From: Paludibacteraceae bacterium
GTDB taxonomy: Bacteria > Bacteroidota > Bacteroidia > Bacteroidales > Paludibacteraceae
Direction: 5' to 3'
Length of the DNA stretch: 55,379 bases
Assembly (NCBI GenBank): GCA_017961765.1
Contig: JAGCWQ010000061.1
Location: 1 to 55,379 of the forward strand
Of this stretch, positions 18,091-26,484 are shown in pieces. Under the pieces are notes generated by a model. That model had not been told where the DNA came from and ran no database searches. It saw nothing but the letters and a program-made list of their open reading frames with translations. Each line of letters starts with the position of its first letter. The stretch's first letter is position 1. The position numbers were made by a program, and so were the translations under genes.

Positions 18091-19038
18091 TCACTCCACG
18101 CTATCTCCCGGCTTCCAAGAAAGGGAATAGCACGCCTCCCTCTTCTGGCGACCGATGAAGAAAATCCGAATCGGATAGGTCAAGTAAAAGACCAACAACC
18201 CGATAGGAGATATCGCGAACAAGATAAATATAAGATACCAACTAAACAATTTGACACGGAAGGCACGGTCGGGATTCTCGTACTCTCCTTTTCTCCGGAT
18301 AAATTTGGCCCACAAGCCAAATATCCGATGACCCACCTTCTCGATATAGACAACGCCCGGTTTGTACTTGATGGCATCCGCAGCCATCAATTGCTCCTGC
18401 AAATCCGACCAATTGTCCAATTGCAAAGCCTTATCTATTATACAACCAAATCGGGAAGCCGAATGGATATCCTCCTCCGACACACCCGCACGAGGCCAAA
18501 TGGAAGAAGCCTCCTTCTTTCCGTAAAAAAGCCAACGGATAACCGTAATGACACTCACCAAATTGGCTACATAGTCTTGTAATACAATGTGACCGACCAA
18601 ATTACCACCCGCTTCAGCAACATATTTCCGAATCTTGCGAATGGTCATCAACCACATATTGCGACATCCATTGACAAAGATAATGCTTTTCCCTTTTAAA
18701 TACTCTTTTATTGTAGGAGAAAGGAAAAAAGACTGCAAAGGAAGCGAAGGGGACAAATACCAAGATTGTCCTCCAACCATCACTAAATCAGCGTCTTGAA
18801 CATCACTCAAATCGATTTCCCTAATTCCATACGGCGGAATTCCTAAACGAGCTTCCGGAAAAACTTCGAAAAAATTGTTTTTCGACCATAAAAAAGGGAA
18901 GGGACGCTCAGGGACAATCTCCTTATAAACCACTTGATGCCCTGCCTCAACCAAGGGTTGATTCATGCTTTTCAATATATCAAGCGCCTGCCCAGTTTGC
19001 GTATAATAAAAAACTACTATCTTTTTAGCCTTCTCCAT
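18091..19038 (-). CDS. darA: DarA-like flavodoxin-fold enzyme (dialkylresorcinol aromatase)
   Basis: A 315-residue protein. The N-terminal two thirds are flavodoxin-like with a phosphate-binding loop FYYTQTGQALDIL and VMVGGQSWYLSPSLP. The C-terminus has a hydrophobic pair of segments (WYLIFILFAISPIGLLVFYL) that suggests membrane attachment. DarA acts with DarB; as an FMN-type oxidase it would aromatise the cyclohexanedione to the resorcinol. The gene sits 132 bases before darB and four bases after the lipoprotein gene. The family is from memory of DarA proteins annotated as dialkylresorcinol condensing enzyme; flavin binding is inferred from the motif. Confidence 0.78.
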   Translation of the reverse strand: MEKAKKIVVFYYTQTGQALDILKSMNQPLVEAGHQVVYKEIVPERPFPFLWSKNNFFEVFPEARLGIPPYGIREIDLSDVQDADLVMVGGQSWYLSPSLPLQSFFLSPTIKEYLKGKSIIFVNGCRNMWLMTIRKIRKYVAEAGGNLVGHIVLQDYVANLVSVITVIRWLFYGKKEASSIWPRAGVSEEDIHSASRFGCIIDKALQLDNWSDLQEQLMAADAIKYKPGVVYIEKVGHRIFGLWAKFIRRKGEYENPDRAFRVKLFSWYLIFILFAISPIGLLVFYLTYPIRIFFIGRQKREACYSLSWKPGDSVE

Positions 19039-19042
19039 TTTA

Positions 19043-19684
19043 TTAATCTTCTTGCAATTTCTCCATCTCTATTTTCAAACCAAGTTTAGGATGGTTCATC
19101 TCTATTCTAGGAAAGTCCTTTGAAGAGGTCTCCGACAAACGAATCTCCAATGCCGTGATCATGCCCGACAAGTCAGCTGCCAGCCACTGCTTCCGACTCA
19201 AGTCCGTCTGATAGGAAGACTTTCCGCTTGCCGTCTTCAGCCTATAGCCCACCATATTATCCTTCACGTATTTCGTCGCCCTAAAATCCGAAGGGATATC
19301 CAACATCAATAACGCTCTAAAATCACGTTCAAAAATCGAAAGAATCGTTTTACGCTCCAACTGCTCCATACAATGGTGTACGACAAAAGTCTTCTCACCC
19401 ACCTCAAAATCAAAAATCGTCATCCCGAAATAGCTGGTGAAAGCCAAACGATAAGCATCCGCATCCGAGGGTGCCACGACAAGCAACCCACTGAAACTGT
19501 TCGACTTATAATTTATCACCGCATTCAGGACAAGCGTCGAATCACATCCATCAAAAAGAGGGAAAAGATCCTTACGGCAGGCGGTCTCCTTTCCTTGCTT
19601 CTCCATTCCCTTAAAGAGCGATGGCGTACACGAAGAGAGTGAAAAGAGCATTAACCCAATAATCAATAGACCTACCGCGCGCAT
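19043..19684 (-). CDS. Lipoprotein, possible LolB-like partner of LolA
   Basis: A 213-residue protein with a lipoprotein signal (LMLFSLSSC; lipid Cys at residue 19). The remainder is beta-rich and ends in a charged tail. It follows the LolA-like gene by 14 bases. The pairing of a periplasmic carrier with a lipoprotein suggests a LolA/LolB-type shuttle that hands the pigment, or another lipid, to the outer membrane. No sequence motif proves the LolB fold, so the name is context-based. Confidence 0.6.
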   Translation of the reverse strand: MRAVGLLIIGLMLFSLSSCTPSLFKGMEKQGKETACRKDLFPLFDGCDSTLVLNAVINYKSNSFSGLLVVAPSDADAYRLAFTSYFGMTIFDFEVGEKTFVVHHCMEQLERKTILSIFERDFRALLMLDIPSDFRATKYVKDNMVGYRLKTASGKSSYQTDLSRKQWLAADLSGMITALEIRLSETSSKDFPRIEMNHPKLGLKIEMEKLQED

Positions 19685-19698
19685 TCCCTTGCCTATTA

Positions 19699-20358
19699 CT
19701 ATTTCACATCAAAAACGGAACTTGGGATGGAGACATTCAACTTCTTGTTGGAAAAGAAATACTCCGTATAGTCAGGAGTGGCCGACTGTCTCCTTGAATT
19801 TTCGATCATCTTCATCGACTCGACAGAGAGATCGCTCTTCAACAAAACCAATTCTATCCGATCCACCATCTTCTTGGCAGAAGCGTTCTTAGGCGATACC
19901 TTTACCAAGTAAGTGGTCGCATTTTGCCAATATTCCAACTCATAGTTCGCCTTCAACTCCTGCAAATTACCTGTCATGCAAGAAGAGATAACTTTGGTCA
20001 TCTCCTGCATAAGGGCATTGGAAGAGATGTTGCGCACATCCTTGATTCCACCCATCTCCATCAACAATTTATCACCGTTGATGACAATCTTTGATTTTTT
20101 AGGCTTTACGTAGTCCAAGCAAACTTTGTCTGCTTTGGAATAATAGAAATTGCCCGATGACTCAATATCCTTCTTCATCATCGCCATGTGCTTCACTTGC
20201 TTGAAATCACTTTGGATAGAAGAGACCTGCATCATCTTTCCCTTTACGGAAGAGATAAACGCCGCCTCATCCTTCACGGCAGTCATATCACTTTGAGCCA
20301 TAGCGACAACGCTCGTAGCAAGCATCATCAAAGCCATACACCATTTTCTCATACCCAT
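19699..20358 (-). CDS. LolA-like outer-membrane carrier protein
   Basis: A 219-residue periplasmic protein with a Sec signal (ALMMLATSVVAMAQ). The features match the LolA family: MQVSSIQSDFKQVKHM near the N-terminus, then SGNFYYSKADKVCLDYVKPKK and KIVINGDKLLMEMGG. LolA homologues are common in aryl polyene clusters, where they are thought to move the finished lipid across the periplasm. Next to the lipoprotein at 19043 and the deacetylase at 20362, it belongs to the export section of this operon. Confidence 0.82.
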   Translation of the reverse strand: MGMRKWCMALMMLATSVVAMAQSDMTAVKDEAAFISSVKGKMMQVSSIQSDFKQVKHMAMMKKDIESSGNFYYSKADKVCLDYVKPKKSKIVINGDKLLMEMGGIKDVRNISSNALMQEMTKVISSCMTGNLQELKANYELEYWQNATTYLVKVSPKNASAKKMVDRIELVLLKSDLSVESMKMIENSRRQSATPDYTEYFFSNKKLNVSIPSSVFDVK

Positions 20359-20361
20359 ACT

Positions 20362-21051
20362 CTAATAAAAAACATTAAACAATTTATCCACCCTCATCAC
20401 CTTGTATCCTTCGTCGGAAAGATGCTGCAACAAGCGTGAAAGCAATTCTGGAGCGAACGGAAGCCTATCATGCAAAAGTATGACAGCTCCCGGCGTTATC
20501 TTCTTAACCACTCGGTCATAAACCGCGTCTACATCGTCCGAAACCGTGTCATAAGAACGGACACTCCATCCAATCACATTGTAATTGAACTTCGCCACCG
20601 CATCACGCACCCACGGATTGGTAATGCCAAACGGTGGTCGAAAGAAATGGACCGGCACACCTGTCAAAGAGGAGATCAAGCCATCCGTCTTCCGTAATTC
20701 GTCCACCATCTTCTCCACCCCAAGCAGAGGGAAGTTATTTTCATGCGAATAGGAATGGTTACCTACCAAATGACCCTCTTCTTGCATCCGCTCCACAATT
20801 GCAGGATAAGATTCCACATTCTTACCCACACAGAAGAACGTCGCCTCCACCTTCCATTCTGCCAAGATATCCAAGACCTTAGGCGTATAGTCGGGATGAG
20901 GGCCATCATCAAAAGTCAAAGAAACAACCTTGTCTGTAGTATGCTTTTTGCAAAATGCCTTCACATACACACCTGATGAAATCGAGTACGAGGCGTAAAC
21001 CATAAACGCCAGGAACAAGAGAGTTAAGATGACAATAAGCGGTACAACCAT
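20362..21051 (-). CDS. NodB-type polysaccharide deacetylase, membrane-anchored
   Basis: A 229-residue protein with an N-terminal membrane helix (VVPLIVILTLLFLAFMVYASY) and a CE4/NodB domain. Metal and catalytic residues are visible in SLTFDDGPHPDYTP (Asp-Asp) and GNHSYSHENNF (His-x3-His), and FRPPFG is the third motif. It would deacetylate or hydrolyse an amide on an envelope sugar or on a pigment-linked group in the periplasm. Its location inside the pigment operon, 3-4 bases from its neighbours, suggests it modifies or processes the product; the substrate is unknown. Confidence 0.85.
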   Translation of the reverse strand: MVVPLIVILTLLFLAFMVYASYSISSGVYVKAFCKKHTTDKVVSLTFDDGPHPDYTPKVLDILAEWKVEATFFCVGKNVESYPAIVERMQEEGHLVGNHSYSHENNFPLLGVEKMVDELRKTDGLISSLTGVPVHFFRPPFGITNPWVRDAVAKFNYNVIGWSVRSYDTVSDDVDAVYDRVVKKITPGAVILLHDRLPFAPELLSRLLQHLSDEGYKVMRVDKLFNVFY

Positions 21052-21054
21052 ATC

Positions 21055-22077
21055 TTAATCTACCTTTTCCAACAGGAACAACGAGCAATTGTTGTTCCGA
21101 TAGGAGTTGAAAACTAATATCCTGCGTAATCCTTCTGCCTTCCCTACCGGACGAAGAGCATCTGGGACAGTCTGATACCTCAACAAGTTGGCTGCACACC
21201 AAACACCGAACGAAGAGGCCGTCTGATATTCTCCGCAGAGATGCTTGAAAGTAGCTTGCATCTTGCCCACCGGCAACGACTTCTTCCAAGAAAGGAGGGT
21301 GGCATCCATCTTTGCATCTCCACTTTCGCCCAACAGGACGCAATCTATATCTTTAATAGTCAATCCGCAAGAATCCAAGAACGACTGTACTTCCGTTCCA
21401 TCGGAGGTACTCGCCAAGAAGGTGCGGAGTGACGTTATTTGAGCCACATCCTGAGAAGTAGGCTGAGACGAAAGCAAGAAGAACTGTGCTCCTTCCCCCA
21501 TCTTAGCTCCCGAGCGCCAGAAACCCATACGCTCCATCACACGGAACTCGGTATCTGTCACCTCATCTATTCCACCCACCAAGACATTCGAAGCATCACC
21601 GTCCTCCAGCTGCATCATGGCATCCAAGAGAGCCGACTCAAACGAAAAGCCCCGATGGACATAGGTGAAATTATAGCAGGGGCACTTCAACAGCAACGCC
21701 ACCTGACCACCTATTGTATTAAATGTAGACTGAATAAATGAGGTAGGGTTTAATAACCGCTCGTCATTCTCGATGATTGACTGGAGGAATTTCTCCGTAT
21801 CGGCCAAACATCCCAAGCCTGTTGCCGTGATAATCGCATCGGGAAGAGTCCCATTAGCCCCCTCCACGCAATTCAATGCCGAAGCCACACCCATCTTGAT
21901 GACGTGGCTCATACGACGACGCAGGCCAGCCTCCTTGATACAGACCTTATAGTCCGGCTCGATAGCCCTCAGGCACTTCTCGTCAGCCGACGGAACGACC
22001 GCCGACGAGAGGAACGAATCCGTAGCGAAAGTAGGCTGCGGACTGATGGCACTCATATTTCGAATATAACACTTCAT
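21055..22077 (-). CDS. Ketosynthase-like chain-length factor (set 2)
   Basis: A 340-residue relative of the protein at 10686, with shared landmarks RRRMSHVIKMG, ATGLGCLADTEKF, NTIGGQVAL, NVLVGGIDE and KHLCGEYQTASSFGVW. The nucleophile region reads TYVHRGFSFES with no cysteine, so it should be inactive in condensation and act as partner of the KS at 22090. The start ATG 22077 aligns with the other copy's N-terminus. It sits 3 bases before the deacetylase gene. Confidence 0.8.
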   Translation of the reverse strand: MKCYIRNMSAISPQPTFATDSFLSSAVVPSADEKCLRAIEPDYKVCIKEAGLRRRMSHVIKMGVASALNCVEGANGTLPDAIITATGLGCLADTEKFLQSIIENDERLLNPTSFIQSTFNTIGGQVALLLKCPCYNFTYVHRGFSFESALLDAMMQLEDGDASNVLVGGIDEVTDTEFRVMERMGFWRSGAKMGEGAQFFLLSSQPTSQDVAQITSLRTFLASTSDGTEVQSFLDSCGLTIKDIDCVLLGESGDAKMDATLLSWKKSLPVGKMQATFKHLCGEYQTASSFGVWCAANLLRYQTVPDALRPVGKAEGLRRILVFNSYRNNNCSLFLLEKVD

Positions 22078-22089
22078 CCAGTTTCCTTT

Positions 22090-23274
22090 TTATTCGGCCG
22101 AAAAGACCAAAGAAGAGACATTTCCGCCAAATCCGAAAGAGTTGGACATGACGACTTTTACGCCTGCATGAGGGATAACCTCCGTTTCGGGGTCCATCGC
22201 CAACTCCTCGATCCTATTTTTAAAATTAAACGTCGGAAAGATAACATCACGGGAAATGGCAAGAGCCGAATAGACAGCCTCTATGCCGCCAGCCGCACCC
22301 AACGTATGTCCAGTATATACTTTCGTAGAACTGAAACGCGGCATCTTCTCGCCGAAAAGACGACGCATTGCCATTCCTTCCGACTGGTCGTTGTTGCCTG
22401 TTCCCGTTCCATGGACATTCACATAATCAACATCCTCCGGACTCAATCCTGCTCTCTTCAGAGCACCCGACATGGCCAAAAACGGACCGTCACCATTTGG
22501 AGAAGTCGCCGTCTGATGGTAAGCATCATTGGCATTCGCATAACCGGCCAAACGGCAATAGAACTTCCCGTTCTTTGGCTTTTCCCGTTGAAGCACAAGG
22601 AATCCTGCAGCCTCTCCCAAGTTCAAACCAGCACGTGTGGAATCAAACGGGCGACACAGTTCCTTGTCCAAAATCATCAGCGAGTTGAACCCGTTTATGG
22701 TGAACTTGCATAGAGGGTCGATGCCTCCAGCCACCACCACATCAAGCTGGTCGTGGTTCAAAAGACGATCGGCCAACATCAAGGCATTCGCCGAGGAGGA
22801 ACAAGCCGTGCTGATGGTAGAAAGGAACCCATGGATGCCCAAGGCAGAAGCAATCTGCTCCGTGCTGTCTCCACAATCATGTGAAACGACATCACGAAGG
22901 CGACCACCGTCTTCCTTATTTTTCATCTCCACATAAAAGTTCTCGCTCAGGTCCATTCCACCCGCCGAAGTCGAAGAGATCAATCCAATCCGCAGACCGG
23001 AGTGGGGATCCACCCCCGCATCACGAAGAGCCTCCTTGACAGCCACCATACCCAACAACGCAGTACGCGAATAGGCCTTCCCTGAAGGGAGACCCAACAT
23101 TTCTTTCAACTGATCGTTGGTCAGATTGATTTGACCAACAGGTACGTCATGCGAAGTGGAAAAATGGGTGAGGGCGGAAATACCCGTTCGCTTGGAAACC
23201 AAGGATTCGAAATTCTCCTCCACATTGTTTCCAATTGCCGAGATAACCCCTATGCCAATGACATAACTTCCCAT
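22090..23274 (-). CDS. Beta-ketoacyl-ACP synthase II type (set 2)
   Basis: A 394-residue FabF-type enzyme with Cys158 (ISTACSSS), His288 (NVHGTGT) and His323 (VYTGHTLGAAG), so it is catalytically complete. It shares much of its sequence with the KS at 11791 (YANANxAYHQTAxSPNG) but uses somewhat different flanking residues, consistent with an old duplication. The ACP gene ends at the base directly before it, so the two are one unit with the chain-length factor that follows. Confidence 0.9.
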   Translation of the reverse strand: MGSYVIGIGVISAIGNNVEENFESLVSKRTGISALTHFSTSHDVPVGQINLTNDQLKEMLGLPSGKAYSRTALLGMVAVKEALRDAGVDPHSGLRIGLISSTSAGGMDLSENFYVEMKNKEDGGRLRDVVSHDCGDSTEQIASALGIHGFLSTISTACSSSANALMLADRLLNHDQLDVVVAGGIDPLCKFTINGFNSLMILDKELCRPFDSTRAGLNLGEAAGFLVLQREKPKNGKFYCRLAGYANANDAYHQTATSPNGDGPFLAMSGALKRAGLSPEDVDYVNVHGTGTGNNDQSEGMAMRRLFGEKMPRFSSTKVYTGHTLGAAGGIEAVYSALAISRDVIFPTFNFKNRIEELAMDPETEVIPHAGVKVVMSNSFGFGGNVSSLVFSAE

Positions 23275-23532
23275 TTATTTCTGATTAGCAGTAATATACT
23301 CAGCCAACGTACGAACTGAATAAAAAATATCCTTGCCTTCCTTCGGATCAGCGATATGCAATCCGTAGTGTTTCTCCAACAAGATGATTATCTCCAATGC
23401 ATCAATCGAGTCCAAACCTAGTCCGCCGTCACCAAACAAAGGTGCCTCTGTATCAATATCAGCAGGAGTAACATCTTCCAAATTCAACGACTCAACCAAC
23501 TGAACTTTCAAGTTGCTTATCAATTCTTCCAT
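23275..23532 (-). CDS. Acyl carrier protein
   Basis: An 85-residue ACP with GLGLDSIDALEI; Ser42 is the phosphopantetheine site. It abuts the KS gene at 23274 with no gap and resembles the ACP at 12985 (shared LEDVTPADIDTEAPLF-type N-half). It carries chains for ketosynthase set 2. Confidence 0.93.
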   Translation of the reverse strand: MEELISNLKVQLVESLNLEDVTPADIDTEAPLFGDGGLGLDSIDALEIIILLEKHYGLHIADPKEGKDIFYSVRTLAEYITANQK

Positions 23533-23581
23533 CTGTCAATTATTTGTGTGATTCTTAACAATATATCTTTAACTATTAATT

Positions 23582-25321
23582 TTATTCCTCAACCAAGAAA
23601 ATATGGGCAGCGTAGTCATCTCCAAAGAAATCCACCCAGCCCGTCAGCACGGCTTTCACCGTTCCTGATGCAATTGAAAGCGACGCCAACTGCAACATCC
23701 TCTCCTTATCCAACTTTCCGTCGATCAAGAAGAGATTCTCGCCCTTAAACTTATGTCGGATGCAAATCTCACCCATCACGATATTCGCCAACGTATAGAC
23801 GAAGACAGCAGGACTTGGCTGATAGCAAGCCCGATCGTCGATGATGCGCTGATGGTTGCAATCCGTCTCCAACGAAGAATATCGGTTGGCCAAAAGCATG
23901 GCAACCTCCTCCTCTTTGTAACGATCCCGAAGATTCAACCCCTGCAGAAGATGTTCCACCGCCGTGACTCCCAACTTACACAAATCATCCATCTTGGAGA
24001 ACTTCATGTAAGGCTCGGAAACAGCCTTGAACGCCGCACGGATGAATGCGCCATAATCCTCCGTCGAAGAGCCGTCGAACACCACCTTCCCATCTACCTT
24101 GATGGTTTTGTCGGAAACGACGCACTCATGAGTGACCTTCCCCTTTCCTATCGTATAGTTGCGGTGTCCCTCGCTCTCCGTAGAGAAGATAACAGCCGCA
24201 TTACAACCACCAAAACCAGAAGCGGTCTTCAGAATATTATTCATTCGGGCAGGCTTCGTCTCCGTAGTGACATTGACCTGAACGGGAACTCCCAACTCAG
24301 CATAGCCCAACGTACGGTACTGCATCTGCCTACGCATCGACTCTACACAAAGAACCGACTCTATCAAACCAGACGCACCCAAAGTATGTCCGAAATAGCC
24401 CTTCAAACTAAGCAACGGACGACTCGCCAAACCAGCCAGATCAAGCGCCTTCGACTCCATTTCGTCGTTATAGACCGTCGCCGTTCCATGCATATCGACC
24501 AAGTCGATCTGCGAAGGTTCAAGACCAGCCTCCTGCATGGCCGAACGAATCGCCAAATTCAACTCGTAACCTGTTCGGGAAGGACCTGAGATATGGTTTG
24601 CATCGTTGCTACTAGCACCGCCTGCCACCATGATCGGACGAGCATCCCCTATAAGAGACTTATCTGCCGTCAAAACCATCGTAGCGGCTCCCTCTCCCAT
24701 CGACAAACCATCACGATCCTTATCGTAAGGTTTACAGGGATTAGGACTAACCGACTTGAACGACATGAAACCAGAGACAACAAACTCCGTAACCATATCA
24801 CCACCCACCAAAATCGCATGGTCATAGAGACCCGACTTCAGCAGACGTTGTCCCAACATCACCGCAAGCACGCCGGATATGCAGGCATTGGAGATAACAT
24901 AAGGCTTATTGCCCGAATGGAAAAAACGGGAAACCCGCGAAGCCATCTCCGCCAATTCCGCATCAGGATGAAGAGACGAAGAACCGGCTAACAAATCAAT
25001 GTTTCCTTTCGTAGAAGAAAAGATAAAAATAGTACGGGGCGAAGAGGCGTCCACACCGCTACGCTCAATGGCATCAGACGCAGAGAGAATCATCATCTTC
25101 TCCAAACGATGATAATCAGACAATTCGTTCCACAAAGTATGGGACGACAACTCTGCATCGTCAATACGGGATGCCATGAACGGTTCTGGATAGACCGAAG
25201 CATCCTCATAATATTTTATGCCCGTACGCTCGGCAATAATCTGATCCGCATTATCGCCCGTCGTAAAACCCAATGAAGTGACTACATTGTCACCTGCAAC
25301 ATATACTACTCTACCTTCCAT
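23582..25321 (-). CDS. Ketosynthase fused to half of a chain-length-factor-like domain (set 3)
   Basis: The N-terminal 390 residues are a ketosynthase with Cys in SNACISGVLAVM, His in DMHGTATVYND and His in GYFGHTLGASG. The C-terminal 190 residues repeat the pattern of the separate chain-length factors (KMDDLCKLGVTAVEHLL, then NIVMGEICI, then KAVLTGWVDFF), but only the N-terminal half of that fold is present, ending at the window's stop after IFLVEE. The result is a KS plus a one-lobe CLF in one chain of about 579 residues. ATG 25321 gives a normal KS start (MEGRVVYVAGD); ATG 25333 is possible. It overlaps the thioesterase gene by 16 bases. Confidence 0.85.
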   Translation of the reverse strand: MEGRVVYVAGDNVVTSLGFTTGDNADQIIAERTGIKYYEDASVYPEPFMASRIDDAELSSHTLWNELSDYHRLEKMMILSASDAIERSGVDASSPRTIFIFSSTKGNIDLLAGSSSLHPDAELAEMASRVSRFFHSGNKPYVISNACISGVLAVMLGQRLLKSGLYDHAILVGGDMVTEFVVSGFMSFKSVSPNPCKPYDKDRDGLSMGEGAATMVLTADKSLIGDARPIMVAGGASSNDANHISGPSRTGYELNLAIRSAMQEAGLEPSQIDLVDMHGTATVYNDEMESKALDLAGLASRPLLSLKGYFGHTLGASGLIESVLCVESMRRQMQYRTLGYAELGVPVQVNVTTETKPARMNNILKTASGFGGCNAAVIFSTESEGHRNYTIGKGKVTHECVVSDKTIKVDGKVVFDGSSTEDYGAFIRAAFKAVSEPYMKFSKMDDLCKLGVTAVEHLLQGLNLRDRYKEEEVAMLLANRYSSLETDCNHQRIIDDRACYQPSPAVFVYTLANIVMGEICIRHKFKGENLFLIDGKLDKERMLQLASLSIASGTVKAVLTGWVDFFGDDYAAHIFLVEE

Positions 25322-25752
25322 TTCTTCTTCCATTCCATAACCACATCCGGACAATACAAGACCAACTCGAAATTCTTGTCAAGAAAGACCTGTACACTCC
25401 TGCCAGTCGCTACCAACTCATTGTCCGACTCACGGAATATGGAGTATTCAAAAATTATCTTTGCCGACGAAGTATTGACGTAGCGGGTTTCGATGATAGC
25501 ACGGTCGCCCACATGCAGAGGCGACTTATAGACACAATTGACCTCCACTATCGGCACCATATAACCTGCCGCATACAAATCCATATACGACAAATCAAAG
25601 TTTCTTCCGAAAGACTCCCTGCCGTCCTCAAAATAACGTATGTACTCGCCGTGCCACACAATGCTCATTGAGTCCACCTCGCTAAATCTAACCTGGATAA
25701 CAGTCCTATCGACCATCGAGGAAACCTTATCAACCGCACCCGACCTTTTCAT
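25306..25752 (-). CDS. Hotdog-fold acyl thioesterase (4HBT/YbgC type)
   Basis: A 148-residue hotdog protein. The landmark VRFSEVDSMSIVWHGEYIRYFEDGRE is the 4-hydroxybenzoyl-CoA thioesterase motif, with Asp in EVDS as the catalytic residue. It would hydrolyse or release acyl chains from ACP or CoA, and thioesterases of this type occur in aryl polyene clusters. As the first gene after a promoter-like box at 25780, it heads the first pigment operon. An internal ATG at 25716 (MVDRTVIQV) is an alternative start. Confidence 0.85.
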   Translation of the reverse strand: MKRSGAVDKVSSMVDRTVIQVRFSEVDSMSIVWHGEYIRYFEDGRESFGRNFDLSYMDLYAAGYMVPIVEVNCVYKSPLHVGDRAIIETRYVNTSSAKIIFEYSIFRESDNELVATGRSVQVFLDKNFELVLYCPDVVMEWKKKWKVE

Positions 25753-25779
25753 TCCTTACGTCGTAACTTCTTATAATTG

Positions 25780-25787
25780 CAAATGTA
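25780..25787 (-). promoter_or_regulatory. Likely promoter -7 box of the first pigment operon
   Basis: The minus strand reads TACATTTG, a full TAnnTTTG match, 28 bases before the thioesterase start and 27 bases after the cvpA stop. The nearest TTTG upstream (25802-25799) is only 11 bases away, so the -33 element is not well placed. If real, it lets the pigment genes be expressed apart from rimP-nusA-infB-cvpA. Confidence 0.45.
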
Positions 25788-25813
25788 TAATAAATATTCA
25801 AATGAACCGCCTT

Positions 25814-26365
25814 TCATTCTTTAGTAACCTCTTGTTCCTTCGAAGAGTTCTCTTTTTTCAAAGCCCCCTTAAGCTGCCCCGTAATATCCTCCATATTGAT
25901 ATAAGGAAGAATTGTAGGGACAAAAGCCCTCAGCGGCCCATAGAACTTCGATTCAGGAGCCTCACCATTATTCACCAACTCCAACCGATGGTTGGCGAGG
26001 TCGAAAAGATTGATGAAGACACTCAATATCAAAGCAAACTTCAAAGAGGAGAAAAGTCCTCCCAAAAGTTTGTTCAACCATCCTAATGAAATGAGATTGA
26101 ATAGATTGGAAAGCAATTTAGCCAAAAACCAAACAGCAACCATGCACAAAATGAAGGTGATAAGGAAAGAAAATATAGGAGAAATCTCCCTTCCCACACC
26201 CAAAGCCTCCAAGAGATAAAGGGATATGCCCGAATAATACTTGGCGACATACACACTTAGCGTGAAACCGACCAAACTAGACAGTTCCATAATAAAACCC
26301 TTCATGGCTCCCCTTACGAAGCCAATAAGAAGTAATATCAACAAAATAATATCTAAGCCAGACAT
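25814..26365 (-). CDS. cvpA: CvpA family membrane protein
   Basis: A 183-residue protein with four hydrophobic segments, starting MSGLDIILLILLLIGFVRGAMKGF, the usual CvpA opening. The charged C-terminal tail (KGALKKENSSKEQE) is cytoplasmic. CvpA is linked to colicin V export and envelope integrity; its exact role is not settled. It follows infB by 119 bases. The ATG at 26365 is preferred over the upstream codon at 26410. Confidence 0.85.
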   Translation of the reverse strand: MSGLDIILLILLLIGFVRGAMKGFIMELSSLVGFTLSVYVAKYYSGISLYLLEALGVGREISPIFSFLITFILCMVAVWFLAKLLSNLFNLISLGWLNKLLGGLFSSLKFALILSVFINLFDLANHRLELVNNGEAPESKFYGPLRAFVPTILPYINMEDITGQLKGALKKENSSKEQEVTKE

Positions 26366-26484
26366 AGTTAATCCATCTCGTTGTTGTAGCTTATTTAAAT
26401 GGAGAATCAAAAATTCATCCTATATAAAAAAGGTCGTCAGACAACTTAACGTGGCTGAACGACCTTATTTTATTTCAATTCCTA

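Noticed and set aside
23753-24589. Plus-strand open frame of 278 codons
   Set aside because: Antisense to the fused ketosynthase; basic, Arg/Ile/Gln-rich text typical of a shadow frame.
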